Positions 1 to 13,500 of a stretch of 64,000 nucleotides of DNA are shown here, piece after piece. Each line of letters opens with the position of its first letter. The first letter of the stretch is position 1. The DNA is taken from NCBI GenBank assembly GCA_964057225.1, contig OZ059894.1, positions 8,504,131-8,568,130 of the forward strand, read 5' to 3'. The notes below the pieces were generated by a model that saw nothing but the letters and a program-made list of their open reading frames with translations, was not told where the DNA came from and searched no databases. The DNA comes from Auanema rhodensis. Lineage: Eukaryota; Nematoda; Chromadorea; Rhabditida; Rhabditidae. The position numbers and the translations under genes were made by a program.

Positions 1-215
1 ATCTCTGGCGGAAGTTGGTAGTCATTATCTGATTCGTCATCGTTAGAGTTTAATAAGGCACGTGAATCTAATGAATTACTGAAAACAAGAATGAAGAAAA
101 ACAGAAATTCGAGAAAAAACAAAATAAGAGTAAAAACAATATGAACAACTTACTGATTTGTATTATATATTTGATGAGAATCTTCTTCACAAAACTGTGA
201 TATCATAAAATCCAT
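1..215 (-). CDS. Unrecognised gene, first two exons, running off the window
   Basis: Two exons on the minus strand: 154-215, starting with ATG at 215, and 1-78 or beyond. They are joined by a 75-bp intron with a GTAAGT donor and a TTTTCAG acceptor. The join keeps frame and gives about 46 residues beginning MDFMISQFCEEDSHQIYN, followed by an acidic Ser/Asp/Asn-rich stretch (NSNDDESDNDY). The rest of the gene lies outside the window, so no domain can be seen and I do not recognise the protein. It is divergent from the WDR43-like gene at 1500. Clean splice sites and a continuous frame support a real gene; the function is unknown. Confidence 0.55.
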
Positions 216-1466
216 TTTAAGCAGTTTTTCTTTGATATTTGATACAATTTGTACTAAAGTACTGAATTATGGCCGTAACCAATCTATCATTCGATTAAAG
301 TACTGAAATTGTACAAGTTAACAGTTTAGACGAGAATAAGCTTCTGAAAGCTTCAGCTTTCCGAATGAAGTATTAGTGCAAACAATTGTTTAACAGAACT
401 TGTCAATGGAGAAACGAAGTAATGATATAAGAAGAAGAAAATGAGATTGTTGACGTCGGCAAGGAAAAACAGAGCAAACGAACAGCTGGAACCGGTGTTA
501 TGGCGCAACGCGTCCGCCACGCTTGGCATGAAAAATACGCAGATGTATGAAGGCTTACCCCATGTTGTGCAACATAGTATATTCAAGAACGTACTAAGCA
601 TTATGAAACTCAGAAGAAATCTGACGCAATATGATTCTCAAAGTTGACTCATGACATAGAAAGACAAATTGGGAACTAGAAGTACATAATAGTGTACACA
701 ATACAAGAGAGCAAAGAGTATAAAAAAATGGCCCAACAGAGAGTGATCGAACCCCTTAACAGAATAGTTGTTTTTCGCTTGAATAAAAGAAACGCATCCA
801 GTCTTACGAAAACAAACATTTTCTATCATTTGATCTATCAATACAACAGGCTAAAAATCGTAAAAGGAATGAGAAACAGCTATAATGAAAAAAAAGATGA
901 AGCTTAGAAGCTATATCTATGCAATTGATATTTAAAAAATGTTTTCGATAAAAGAAGTAAACAATTTTGAGAAAAACTATCAATGCATGAAATATTGCTT
1001 AGAATTGAGATAATTGTTCTTTATCCGAGAGTTAAAAAAACTTTTATTAGTTATTATCCATCACTAACAAAGTTTTCAGAACTAAACATCAATAAAAAGT
1101 GCAAATAATCAAATTAATGAACATAAGTGAATTATGAAATGAATAATAGCTTAACTTGTAGTCACAAAACAAAATGACATCAATATGACGTAATCAAAAT
1201 AAAAATCATAAAAATCATAACAATAATATACATTGTAAACAACAACAATTTTTTAAGAAGTCAAGCAGTGATCAGCTGGGATTACCGATCTGTTAGGAAG
1301 CAGCTTGAATATGTGAATGATATTGTGGACTAAAGCTAATGGTTAAGATTCGCAGGCAAAGAAGGGTTACTGTAATTTATATGATCAACATTCTATTTTA
1401 ATTTTATGTGGTTGCTTAAACCGTTTTTTGAATTTTGCTTATGTTCAGTAATTTAAATTTTTTCAG
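216..1466. other. Interval between the minus-strand gene and the WDR43-like gene
   Basis: AT-rich sequence with a less AT-rich patch at 441-647 where both strands have short open frames. I looked here for WD40-repeat exons of the WDR43-like gene and saw none. It may hold the divergent promoters of the two flanking genes, but no specific element is recognisable. Confidence 0.4.
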
Positions 1467-1499
1467 AATTATAGAATAAATAATAGAGAATTAAGAGCC

Positions 1500-2676
1500 A
1501 TGACGATGGATGTATTGAAAAAGTAAGAAAGTTTTGAATTCCGTGTAATTAGTTTTAGTTCCAGACCTACTCCTGAAGCTGAAAGTACTAAAGATGGAAA
1601 AGAATCATCTTTAGCAGTTCTTTTAACTCAAGGATTAATGGCAAATGATGCTGTGAAAATTGATTCAGTTTTAAGAGAAACTAAGCTGGAAGTTATTAAT
1701 GTGAGTGTTGTAAAATATATACGAATAATATGTTCTTAATATACAGTCTACTCTTCGTTATATGCAAATTTCAAATGTTATTCCTTTACTCAAAGCCATC
1801 GAACAACGTTTACGAACAAGATCCGCTCAAGAGTAGGGTGTTCATCGTTAATTATATGCAAACATTTTATTTTAGAATTAGACCCTGGATTCAATGGATT
1901 AATTGCGTTCTTGCCACACATATGAGCTATTTAACCACTGTATGCTGTGCATTTATAATTTCATTCTCATGATAATATATTAAGCAACAAAATCTCGATG
2001 ACGACCTAGGAGGGTTGCTCGAATGGATGCAAGGGCGTGTTGGTCATTACCAAAAACTTCTTATGTTGCAAGGAAAATTAGGAATTATTGTTGAGCAGGT
2101 AGTTGATTTTAAAAAATGTCGGATTATTCTATTCTAAAGTATTAGAAAGAATAATACTGTTAATTTTTATAGTGTCATATAAATTTTTAGATTGAGAGAC
2201 GCACTAACACAACCGTTCGACCATCAGTTCAACCACAAATTATTTTTAACAATGGTATTTGAAAGCAAATTATTATTATTAGTTTTCTAATTACATTGTA
2301 GATGAAGTCGTTGATTCTGATCTTGATGATCTCGAAACAGTTGGATCAGATGAGAGTGGAGCTAGTAGTGAAGACGAGTGGTGGGATGAAGGACAGAAAG
2401 CTCTTGGTTTGGATGACGAAGATGATGAGGAAGACGGTGTTTGAAAAATGCAATATAATTTAATCCAATCAATTATACAGATAGTGAAGATAATGATTCT
2501 GATAGTGACGCTTTCCAAAAACACAAAACTGCTGATAATGCAAGCGATATGGATGATGAAGACGATGATGATGATAATAATACAGATGATGACGATGAGG
2601 TTTGAGACTTTCTATCCATATCATAATTAGTTAATCGTTTTAGGATGATGATGACGATGATATGGAAGTTGGATAA
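1500..2676 (+). CDS. WDR43: WDR43/UTP5-like protein, Utp12-domain part
   Basis: Nine exons: 1500-1522, 1559-1700, 1747-1832, 1876-1939, 1985-2098, 2191-2254, 2302-2436, 2481-2599, 2644-2676. They join without frame breaks to 259 codons. The product matches the C-terminal Utp12 region of WDR43/UTP5, a small-subunit processome factor acting in the nucleolus: a conserved SLAVLLTQGL start at about residue 34, VIPLLKAIEQRL near 72, WIQWINCVLATHMSYL near 95, then a helical segment ending QGKLGIIVEQ. The tail after residue 165 is very acidic (runs of Asp/Glu). Family members carry an N-terminal WD40 propeller that is not seen upstream here. The first exon stays open upstream to a TTTCAG at 1461-1466 and resembles an internal exon there, so ATG 1500 may be either the start after trans-splicing or an internal Met. 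A possible AATAAA lies at 3014-3019. Confidence 0.85.
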
Positions 2677-3275
2677 TATTAAACTGCTCGGTGTTCTTTC
2701 TCCACTGCTCCGTATAAGTAAGCGAACTGTTATAGGAGTTTTTATAAATGTTTGAATAGTTTCTATTACACTTTCATTTTTTTTTACAAATTTTGAAACA
2801 CTTCGCTGAAATTGTTTTTTTTGTTGCAAATGTTTGTTTTCTGGGCATATTCTCTCTAGAACACAATATAATGCTCATTCATTAACCTATAGTGCCTTCT
2901 AGATACTATGGCTTGTGGTTAGTTTCTTAAATCTTCGTTGTTATGGATGCCAATGTCTTTGTGGTTTTATGTTCACCTGGATTTTTTGGCTTGTTGTTAT
3001 TTTGCGATGTTCAAATAAATATTTAAATATAAATTCGTGATCTTTTCATTTTATAAATCTGTAATATTCTAATGTATGCAAGAAGGAACTTGATTCATAG
3101 TCTAAACCAGTTGGAAATTTTTTTTGCCGTCCTCGAACATCGTTTTGAAGAATCAGATGTATTAGATGTATGCAAATCTTCACTTATTTGATTTTCTTCA
3201 ACGTGACATTCAAGTTAGCATCGGAATTGCTTGTAATCACATGTATTGGTATTTTCTCTGTTTTATCTTCCTTTT
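2677..3275. other. 3' flank of the WDR43-like gene
   Basis: T-rich non-coding sequence. It probably contains the 3' UTR of the WDR43-like gene, with AATAAA at 3014-3019. No further feature is supported. Confidence 0.4.
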
Positions 3276-4013
3276 TTACCAGTTGCAGATGAAATAGGTC
3301 TCATTAATCCCTTTGTTATCTTTGCTGAAAATATCTTTATATTATAGCTATCATTCAGAAATCTGGCTATGTCAGAGAACCAAATGAACAAGTTATCAGA
3401 TTTGTTGGCATTTGGTCCTCTAGAAGCCATAGCTTACATCTTGAAATATTTTTAATTTTTTTAAATTAGACAACATTTTAGAGTGATATGTGAGGTTTGA
3501 TCAGTACCTCATAGCGACTAAGCTGTTTTAAGTCAGCCACGACATTTCTGCTCAGCTGCTCCAGATGCTCCAACTTCAGGACCCATCTCATACCAAATTT
3601 ATCCCTGATTCGAATGCAAGCGTTTTCGAAATGATGATGGTGACCTCGACGAACGCAGTTTAGTTTCGAACCGAATATGTTTGACCCAGAAATGCCGCCC
3701 GACTACACCAATTCAGTTGGGACGCGATTTCAGGTCGGTCGTGGACGCTCACATACACATTCAATGACTAGACGGCCAGCTATTCCTCGAGTCAGCCGTT
3801 TCAAGCCTCTCCCAATTTGAAAAATCTGGATTTGGAATTCGTCCTCTGTCCCCTCCCACATCCCGACGCGGTCCAGGTTCCAAGTTCAATGCGCAACAGC
3901 CTGTCTGATCTGTCCGGATCGACCACCCACTGGTATTCATCTCTCCTCGTTCTCCTCCCTCCTAATTCTACTCTCCTGCGCTTCTTGTCTCCGATTTTGA
4001 GTTCCGATTTCAT
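3276..4013 (-). other. Ambiguous GC-richer stretch with overlapping open frames
   Basis: On the minus strand one frame reads from about 3699 to 3511 (containing FENACIRIRDKFGMRW) up to a GTACTG donor. A second open stretch runs from 3423 and ends at TAA at about 3276 (containing NLFIWFSDIARFLNDSYN). The obvious splice between them does not keep frame. Other minus frames at 3700-4013 and a plus frame at about 3680-3800 are also open. Composition is more balanced than in the surroundings. It may be part of a gene on the minus strand or a decayed element; I recognise no family and cannot fix a gene model. Confidence 0.25.
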
Positions 4014-6544
4014 GCCAAATTCAAATAATTCTGCTACATTATTATGGATTTTTACTCAAACTTCTGAAAACTTGTAATCTTTGCTTTACTATCAATATTG
4101 AAAGAAGTATCTTCTATTTTGTCGCTGCATGTTTGGCAAATCCATAAGAATAATATCTTTTTTCGATAAAAGTGAAGAACTGAATCGAAATAAGTCTTCG
4201 CTTCTCAATGAAGATATAAATAATTTTGAACGACAATCGGCTAACCCTCATTGATTACTAATAGTTTTAAAGATGAAATCAGTTCAAACACCATAAATGC
4301 CATTTGATTTCTGAAAGAAAAACTTTGAAACCAAATATTAAAATTTCATAAGCTGAGTGAAATTTTAACTTTTCAGAAGCACTTAATAATTCCCAAGCCA
4401 TTCTTCTGTTGATTAATCCCGTCTCTATCTATTAAATATTTTCAATTTATTCTCATCCGAATATCAATTGACGCGTAAAATAATTTTGAGATTAAAAAAT
4501 TACATTTTCGATTTTTTTTCGAAACAAATAGTCACATTTTAGTCTGTGATCAATTTATCTGGGATTCTTTTGGAAGGTAAATGTCAAATGTGTTAGGTAG
4601 TGGTGCTCAAGCAGATCCGGGTATCCAACAGACTAAAACAGAAGATTATCTCAGCTTTCCCGAATCTTTGTTTTTTTATTCTTTGAGATATGGATATATG
4701 AACAGACGACCCAGTCTTCTCGCTCATGTACAAGAAATCATTTCGACTTTTATTACTATCTGACCATAATATAATACAACCAGCAATCATTGAAATCCGC
4801 CTGACACAGAGTTCTCTACCATAAAGTGAACTGTAATGCAAATTCGTTTTCTTTTTCTTTGAAATTGAGCGTCGTATTCATCTATCTGGTCGGGCTAAGA
4901 AGTTTGTTGGCTAGCAGAATATGGCTGACGGTATGCTGATGCGCGGGGAATAGGAGATAGCTATATGGTTAGCCAGCTGGGCCCTTCTGGATGACCGGAT
5001 GACGACAGTGGACGGTCCTTTCAACTATTACTAAATCACCTCCACATACCATTCGTTATTTCTTCTTTCCTAACTGCAATTTGTCTTCAGCGGACCTTTC
5101 GGATGTCACCATGTTCATGCATATGGACATTCATCCGAGGACATGTCGTTGTTCAATTTGATGTCTGAAGTTGATCCAGTGATTCGGCTAAACCTGTTGG
5201 CGACCCACTGACAGCCCAAAATTTGAATACAGGGCTTTTTGCGTTCACTGATTTAATCAGACGTTCTAGTTTTAAAAGTCTTTAGGACGCGTCCGTCAAT
5301 TAATCGATCTCTTATTTTCGGTGTAAAAGCTGAATTGGTTCAACCTGGGGGATGAAGAAGAAGATGATGATAATGTGATTGGTCTGATCGTCAATTCACC
5401 TTTAATAGATCATCGCTACCCGTTTTGTTCAGCTTAACTCGATTCAAAACGGATTTTTAATTCGAATTTCTACCGAATTTTCGTTCTGTAATGAGACGCC
5501 TTAGCTCTTCTCACTAACACAAATCTCTATTTTTAATTCGTTTCTCTTTTTATTTCTGGACCTCCACTTGATCACTTGCTATTTAACAATTTTTCATTTA
5601 ATTTCTTTTTCTCATGTTGTCTAATTCGTTCAAGATAATTCCTATTTCTCGCACTTAATCACATATTACTCTTGAACCCAGTTTTCTCATAAATTTTATA
5701 AAACGTCTGTTAATTCAATATATAATTCTATAATAGTCTTTCCTTCGATGTTGAACATCTTAGTTATGATCGAAAAATAGAATATATGAGCGCTGAATGT
5801 ATGAACAATATCTCTGAACTTCAATTCACATCTTTCCAAATTGCCATGGTTTCTTGAAGGTGAAACCTGATTTCAATCTTCTAGTCCATACTACTATTAC
5901 CTGTGAATATCTCATGTACTTTTCAATTTTTCATCTACCAATTAAATTATTTAAAACATTTTTTTGTGTACTGATCACGTACTCATACGGTTTATGCCAA
6001 ATTTACGAGAACAAATCGGTTTGGTTCATCCTAAAGTACTAGAATTGGTTTAAAAAATCTACGTAGAATCGAAGATTCGAGGGACACTTAGAAGGACATT
6101 AGCCAGTTCTGGTCATCCGTTTTGACTGCAGTTTGCAAAACTGCTTTAAACCTTTTACAACCCTTAGTTGGAGGCTATCATGACAAGAATTTTGTCTAGC
6201 TATTGGGTTTGATCTGCTCTCTCTCTTTCTCTCCCAGCCTTTCTTCCCCTTTTCCTTTTCTTCACGTACATACTACGCCTCGTATAATTTACTTAATCAA
6301 TCTCTATTCTTTCTATCCTGGTGTAGCATTTCCTTTTGGAATATTAATTCCTTCTCAGTTTGCGTTGTGTTTGATTCTTTTATCAGAAATGGAATAGCGC
6401 TTGTTTAAGCTTTAGCCTGAGCATTTCTCCTCAGAGCCGTATATATCCTCACTCACACCTTATACTCCATTCTCTCTCACGTTTTTTTCTTTTTTTTTCT
6501 CTTTAGCCACTCCTTTGTTCTTCAGTGAATGTCCTCATCTTTTC

Positions 6545-6578
<34 letters not shown>

Positions 6579-7533
6579 CTTATATCTTATACATACATAT
6601 ATACATATGTGTGATGCGATTTATTTGATTCGTCAAACTTCCCCTCAGGGAATTATTTAATTATGAAATTTCAATGCTCTTTATATTATTATTTTCTTAT
6701 CAGAATGATAAGCTTGTGGAATATTCTCTAAATTTTTTTTTCATCTTAAGGCAAAAGGTTTTTTTCTTTTTATATACTCTTTTATCTTCTTTCCCAATTG
6801 GCCATTCTGAAAACATTGCTAATGGTCTTTCCCGCTTATTCTAAAGCTGTTCATTCTGTTGGAGGACACTTCATCCACTTTCATCGCTCATGGTAAGACT
6901 AGCCTGAAAAGCTTGAGACCTTGAACCAACCTGGTTAATAAAATCCTGATTTTTCTGAATTTTCCGTGTTTCATCTCAAATTTTTCTTTTTTTTTCCTGC
7001 GAACATTAAAGCCTTCTACTGACAAATAGATGGTTTCTTCCTGTATGCTGAATCATCTTGTAGACTTTAATCATTATCCTTGTAGACCTGTATGCTGTCA
7101 TTCTTCATCTTATTCCTTTCTCTTCGATTTCTACGTATCTAACCCGTAATCAGACTTCCGATTTTCAGTTCAAATTTCATAACGAAGCCCCTTGTAAACA
7201 TAACCGAACAGTCTAGGTTTGGCAAACGTCACATCATTGTCAGTTCTTCGTTGATTCGTAAGCCTGCATTCCCGATTCAGCAAAATATCCTCTGTTCTTA
7301 TTTATTTCACTCGGATTTCTAATATTCTGAATCTTCTAACCGTTCAACGGATATCGTTCGCATTGCATTTAAGTAAGTTTTAGTTTAGAAACTTCGTAAG
7401 CTTTTCTTTCGTCGCCATTCTTCTGATATTTCTCCTAATAATCACAAAACTGTGTTTCCATCTATATTCATCTATTTATTCGGATAACATCTAACAAATT
7501 AGAAAAGAAATTGAATTTTAAATCGTGCTTCAG
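4014..7533. other. Intergenic sequence upstream of the BED-finger gene
   Basis: AT-rich to T-rich sequence with a dinucleotide AT run at 6545-6570 and pyrimidine-rich patches at 6200-6500. No coding exon or RNA gene is supported. Short open frames here have no splice partners or recognisable motifs. Confidence 0.4.
6545..6570. repeat. (AT)n microsatellite
   Basis: Uninterrupted AT dinucleotides, followed by imperfect TA-rich sequence to about 6605. Confidence 0.9.
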
Positions 7534-10500
7534 ATGTTTGGGAGAACCGGCCTTCAGCCGGCTCCTAATGTTCCCAATCCACGTAATGCCGGTCGGAAGA
7601 AAAGCAATCCAGTGAGTTAATTTTTTTATTATTTCTCTTATTTTGTTTATTAGTATAAATTGAAGCAATTTTACAATATAATTTCTCTGTAATTGTTGAA
7701 GTCATCTGTGATGATGTTGTTGTGTCATTTTCATAACGGCTCTAAATATTTCTTAGTTGTGGGATTAGGTTTTTGTTCAGAAAAATTGTGAAATATCGTG
7801 TAAATAGTTCGATAGAAACTGGGAGAACGACAAAGGGGTGGGTGAAAATTTATAAAGAGAGAGAGAGAAGAAGAGGGGGGGGGGAAGCTGTTAATAACTT
7901 TCGATTATTGATCAGATCTGTGAACATTTTTTGTTGAAGGTCCTTTCGAAGATAAGGAAATTCTTGATGCATAAAGCTAGAAATGACCAAAAAAAACATC
8001 AACTATATATCTTGGTGGTTTATGAGTTTTCTATATGTCTTCTGATAAAGTCATTACATTAATCGTGATTGTTGGATATTGAACAGACACAGAAATCGTA
8101 GATTAACATTCATCTATTTTAATGATCCTGTATACATTTACATTGGTATTTGGTATGTGATCCACTAACGCGCTTGAATGATTGCGGATGAACGTTGATT
8201 ATATCGTAACCTATTCTTCTAATTTTTTAAATTTACATATGTATATGCTGAAGTTCGGGAAGCAATTCTTTTTTCACGAAATTCTAAAGCATGGTGTGGT
8301 ATTGCTTATGGCCATTCAAAGAAAAGATCTAAAATGTGGATTGAAAACTCGTTGTATTTTCAATTTCATGGGGGGAGGGAGGAGAAGAAGTGGGGGGGGG
8401 GGGTTGGCGACGATAAACTAAAATTCTGATGCTAACGATCAAACAGCTATTACGAAGAATATCATAGCTACGACTGAGAGCATCTTATATCGTTGTCATT
8501 CAACATCCGCCAGACTATATCCATATAGATATAAATATATTTTGCACATATAACAATTGATATATGTATACATGTAGAATATGAATTTTGGCGGACAAAT
8601 TTGAAGAAAGAAAAGAGATAACTGAGAAGAAGATTCATGTACAGACCATAACTAACCTGTCGTGGCCCGTTTCGTAAAGAATTGAAATTGAAATCCGCTT
8701 CAGTTAGGCTTGTTCATCGTCTTCAAATACAGGTCCCGCCAATTTCTTCCTTTCGCTCTTTATTTCTTTCTCACTCTCTCTTTTCTTCTCTGTTACTTCA
8801 TTTCAATCTTTTCCCCTCTACTACTTGTCTGCTCTCTCATTTTCTATTTTTCTTAAATTTCTCCTCTCTATCCTTTTTTTCTAAATACATTTCAATCTCA
8901 CTTTTTCTTTTCTAGTAAAGGTGGGAAATGAAAAAAAGAGGTGGATAGTTCAAAGAGGAGGCAAAAGAAGACCCAGATTTCTTTCAGCGATTTGCAATTT
9001 GAGGGAACGATGAACGATATTAGCAGTTCCTGAATGCTGAATATTTTCAGTATTTCTGAATTTTCTTCGCCATTGTTCACAAGTTTTTGAGGGATTTTCA
9101 AATGAATAATTTCAATTCGAACTGACAGAAAGATCAAATAGATGACTTCGCATAAGGTTATTCTATCATAAATTAATCTTTTTTCATCTGAATAACTGTA
9201 AGGAATGTCCCAAGAAACATGGTAGACAAGGTCAGAACATTGTTGTTATTTCGATATTTCGAAAACAATTATTTCTGCGAAAACGATGCTCCGATTACTT
9301 GCCTGGCTTTATAGCTTTTAGTGTAGGCATAATTTACTTTCACTAATTTGGTTGAATTATATTCAAACCCAAGCGTTTGAGCAACAGAGCATTCTTCATC
9401 TTGGCGATTTGCCATAAGAAAAGTGAAGCAAGGTAGCGAATATCTAACAAGAGAGCCACAGTTTCCATATTTCCTACTATGATTCAAATCAACGGCCACT
9501 GTAAGGCGGCTTCTGATATTATAAAAACGATCATTTTCCATTAAAAATCACATAAAAAGAACTCCGAACGCAAAAAAATATTTTTTGGCTTACTTTACAG
9601 TTGATGACGACCTAGTTTTACGGCTCGCAGTTCTGACTTTTCACAGTGACAGGTCCGAAAAACAGATATGTGTAGCTATACAAAAGAGAATGTCCTATAT
9701 AGAAGAACGATTGAGAAAAATAAGCCTTATTCTCCTATTTATTCACTGATTTAGTGCAATTGGTTTACTCTACTTTCTCATTTCAGGTTTGGGAATTTTT
9801 TACCGACCTTCGAGGTCATGGATTGGCTGGGGTTCGTTGCAGATTTTGTCACTGGGTAACTAATGATCGAAGTCCTACAACAATGAAATTTCATTTAAAA
9901 CGAAAACATGACACAGGTAATTTAATTTTTTTTTCTGTCTCTGTATCAACACAAAAGCAATTTGTTCATCTAAAAAAATTGAAAATGAGTGATTATGAGT
10001 GATTATGAGATTTCATTTGATCAACCGAGTGATGCTTTCTGCTAATTGAAAATGATTGAATGGCGTCAAACGGCTAATTGAGCAATTTAAATTTTTAATT
10101 TTTAAAAATTATTGTTTAGGGCCCGGTGGTTTGTGGGCAATTTGCGAAGAAAAAATTAATTCGCAAGCACCTGCTAATTATGCTCCACGTACTAAAAAGG
10201 TAATATTGCATTTAATATGAAATGTTTTTACAACATAATTGTTATTATTTCAGGGTGATGATGTTTTATTAAAAGCTCTCACTCAAACCCGTCCCTTTAA
10301 CAGCTTTAATCCATTTGGTACCGGTGATGTGCTTGGAACTGATTTAAAGAATTTTGCTCGTACGTTTGTTTGTTTTCTTTTTATTTCTTTTTGAATTTGA
10401 ATGTTATTTGATAGCTTTATTCTGATAATCTTTGATACGACACCTATAAAATAGATTAATTACCTTGCACACATATATATGTATGCATAATTTATTAAAG

Positions 10501-13500
10501 CAGGTTGAGCCGATGCCATTTGAGAAAATTGAGTAAAATATTTTGAAATTGATATACAAATTTGAAATATTTTTATATCAATTTCATATTCATGATTTTT
10601 ATCAATTTTATTTTTGATTATTCTAATATAATTAAAGATTATACAATTTTCGATTTTCCACCAATTCTCTTTTCAACTTGAAACAATAATAGAATCTTCC
10701 TAAATGTTTAACTCTATTGTTCTTAAGAATATGCTACATAATTTTCGATCAATTTGATGAGAAATCTCAAAAATGCTTGAATTCCTTTTTTGAATTTCCA
10801 TTGAAATATTATTTAAGGGAAATAATACTGCAAATATATGTTTATGTATATTTTTCCGTTGACTAGACATATATTACATATACATATGTATGTGTATCCA
10901 TTAAAAATATAGGAATATAGCTAAAATATATTGATATGTGTGTGTGTGAAGAAGGTTATGCTCTAACCTGTTTATCTCGTTTCAAAGATTTTTAAAGTCA
11001 AAATTCCTTGATACCATTGAATTTCAATGTTTGAACAAACATTTATCCAAACTTATATTGATGATTTGCTTCAGCATAGCCCATATTCAAATATAAATAT
11101 TTCACCATTTCTTATTTTCATTATACTACTAGGTTGACCATGCTGTACATTACTGTTAGTAGCTTCATTTCTTTAGTGTTGCACTCACTGAAGGCACAAA
11201 TTCAGATGTTTGCAACCGTGTAGCCTATTTCAATCAGCTGCAAAAGACTTTCATCATGTTTTTCTTTAGAAGCTACACCCTTCTGCACGATATCAGGTGC
11301 AAAAAACGTTTCAAGAATGTTCGTTCATCAGGACATCTAAACGAATTTCATGAATTTCTCGATAATTTGGGCAATTCTCATTATTTTTTATAAATTTGCA
11401 CAGTTTAAATAGAAGCAGTTAGAACAGTATAGGGTTCAATACCCTACATGACATCGTTGAGCGTTGTCCAGGCGACCATTCTTCTTAGACAGTAGGAAAG
11501 TGAGACCAGTTTCAGATGCTACATATGGCATGAACTGTAATTGAGGAACACTTCATCGTCCTAACTTGCTAATTCCAACAGTCATGTACTGAGGGAATTT
11601 TTGTTTTTGAAGATTTTCAGAACAGTAAAACTTCAATTTTTGTCTTGCCTTGTTCTTGTTCTCGTTCTGTTTTTTTAATGTGTGTGTGTGTGTGTGTGTA
11701 CTAACAGCATATCGAGCTGTCAATTTGCATGAAATATTGCCATTTTGACATTGAACAGCAGGAGATAGACTATTCAGCCATTTTTGATCGTATGATGAAG
11801 CTGTTATAGGAAAAGAGAAAGAGAAAAAAAAAGAGAAAGAGATGCGGCACAAATGATAGAACCAAGAATGAAGCTCCTGTGTTACTTCTTTGACATCCAT
11901 TTTCACACTATACCGAACAGGTTCAGTTCATTTCCCTCTCGCTCTTATTTTCTTTTTTCGATTCTTTTTTCTTTCCAAAACACTCTCTTACTAGCTTCGG
12001 TTATATGTTACCTCTCGTTCTCACTGTTTTCTTTTCATTTCCTACACTCTTTCTCTCTCTCTCTCTCTCACTCTCTCTCTCTCCCTCTCTCTCTCTATCT
12101 CTATCTCACATTCCACTTATCATCTTTTTAACTCTCCCTTTTTCCTTTACCCTTTTCGTGTCTATTCCATTGGACTCGGTTGCTTTCCAATTATCTCGTC
12201 CTCTTCTATGTCTGTTTCCGAACGACACTAGCATTGTCCACGTTTGGTACGTAGTGCAATCTTCGTAGCCATCATGGTCTACAGCTGATGGCGCTTTGTC
12301 TCCTTCATAGTAGTCGTCATTGCATGCCCATTCTGTTGGTCTCGTTAAAGTACCATTCTTCTGTGTCAAAACCAAGTTTGCCATAGAAGCTGACTGTTAT
12401 TTCTATCAATCTGTTGTTATAAACTTTTAAGATTTCAAAATATCTATTCTCATTCCTTCCATTGCTTCGTTGAAGTAACCCGTTCATCATCAAAGAACAG
12501 TTATGCCATTTGAATAAGCGAAAACACTAAAACTTCCTGAAATGAGAATCAAATCTATCACGTAGAATAGGTTCTTTTTTGGTGTTGTTTCCTTTTTGCG
12601 TTTACAGACTTCATGCTTGTTATGTCTGGAAAACAGCGGAACATCTGGGCTGTCTGTTTGCCATCATCTAGCCTCTCTTGATGTTTCTCGTAACCCTTTT
12701 GAAAGCATTCGAACTTGACCTTTCATCATAACACCTTTGACATAAAATTGAATGTTTGTTACATGACCAAAACACAAACAAGAAGTTTTGAGTTTATTTA
12801 CAATTAGTAATTCATTTTCAGTTACCGCCCAGGACGACTTCCTCACAAACTTGATCCAACAAGCAACTAGTATGTCAGCTTCGCCCGGCGAGGTTGGTTT
12901 CCCTTTCACGCCATTCCATTCTCAGTTTGTAGTTCAATAGCCCATCTAATTGTTTCTTCTTATTACTTTTTTTGTACTTCGTAAAATAGAATCACTTTTT
13001 TTCTTATAGTGTCAAGAAAACGAAAGTGGTCTATCTCTCTCTGACGCTTTATTCCTGAACAAGCTGAACGAAAGCGCAATGGTGAGTTTCAAATTTGAAT
13101 TGAAGCTATTCTGCCAGATACTTCTTTCAAATTTTTAATTATTATTTTTTCCAGACTGGCCCAGATAGTTCTGATCAAATATCCAACGGAGCATTAAAAG
13201 AAGAAGATGGTACATCTTCATCAGTTAGTGGAATGATCTCCAATCCGTCAGAATTTCATCTAAGTGAAGGCAATAGTGTTACGACACTTTTACAGGTTTG
13301 TTTCTTTCTTTTTATAAATTTGTGTGTAATCACTTGGATTTTATTAATGATTGCTTTTTGTTATCTTATTTCTGGAAAAACTCAAGAATTTACTGTCAAA
13401 TTATGCCATTCTCGGGAACGTTTCATAGCCAAAATGTAGGAGAAAAAACGCAACAAACTGCCACATTGTTGTCTGGCTTCAGTTCAATTGTTGTGTCCAT

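Noticed and set aside
441-647. Plus-strand open frame of 68 codons upstream of the WDR43-like gene
   Set aside because: Does not resemble WD40 repeats and has no splice link to the exon at 1467.
9269-9541. Minus-strand open frame of 90 codons in a BED-gene intron
   Set aside because: Balanced composition but no motif, partner exon or visible signals.
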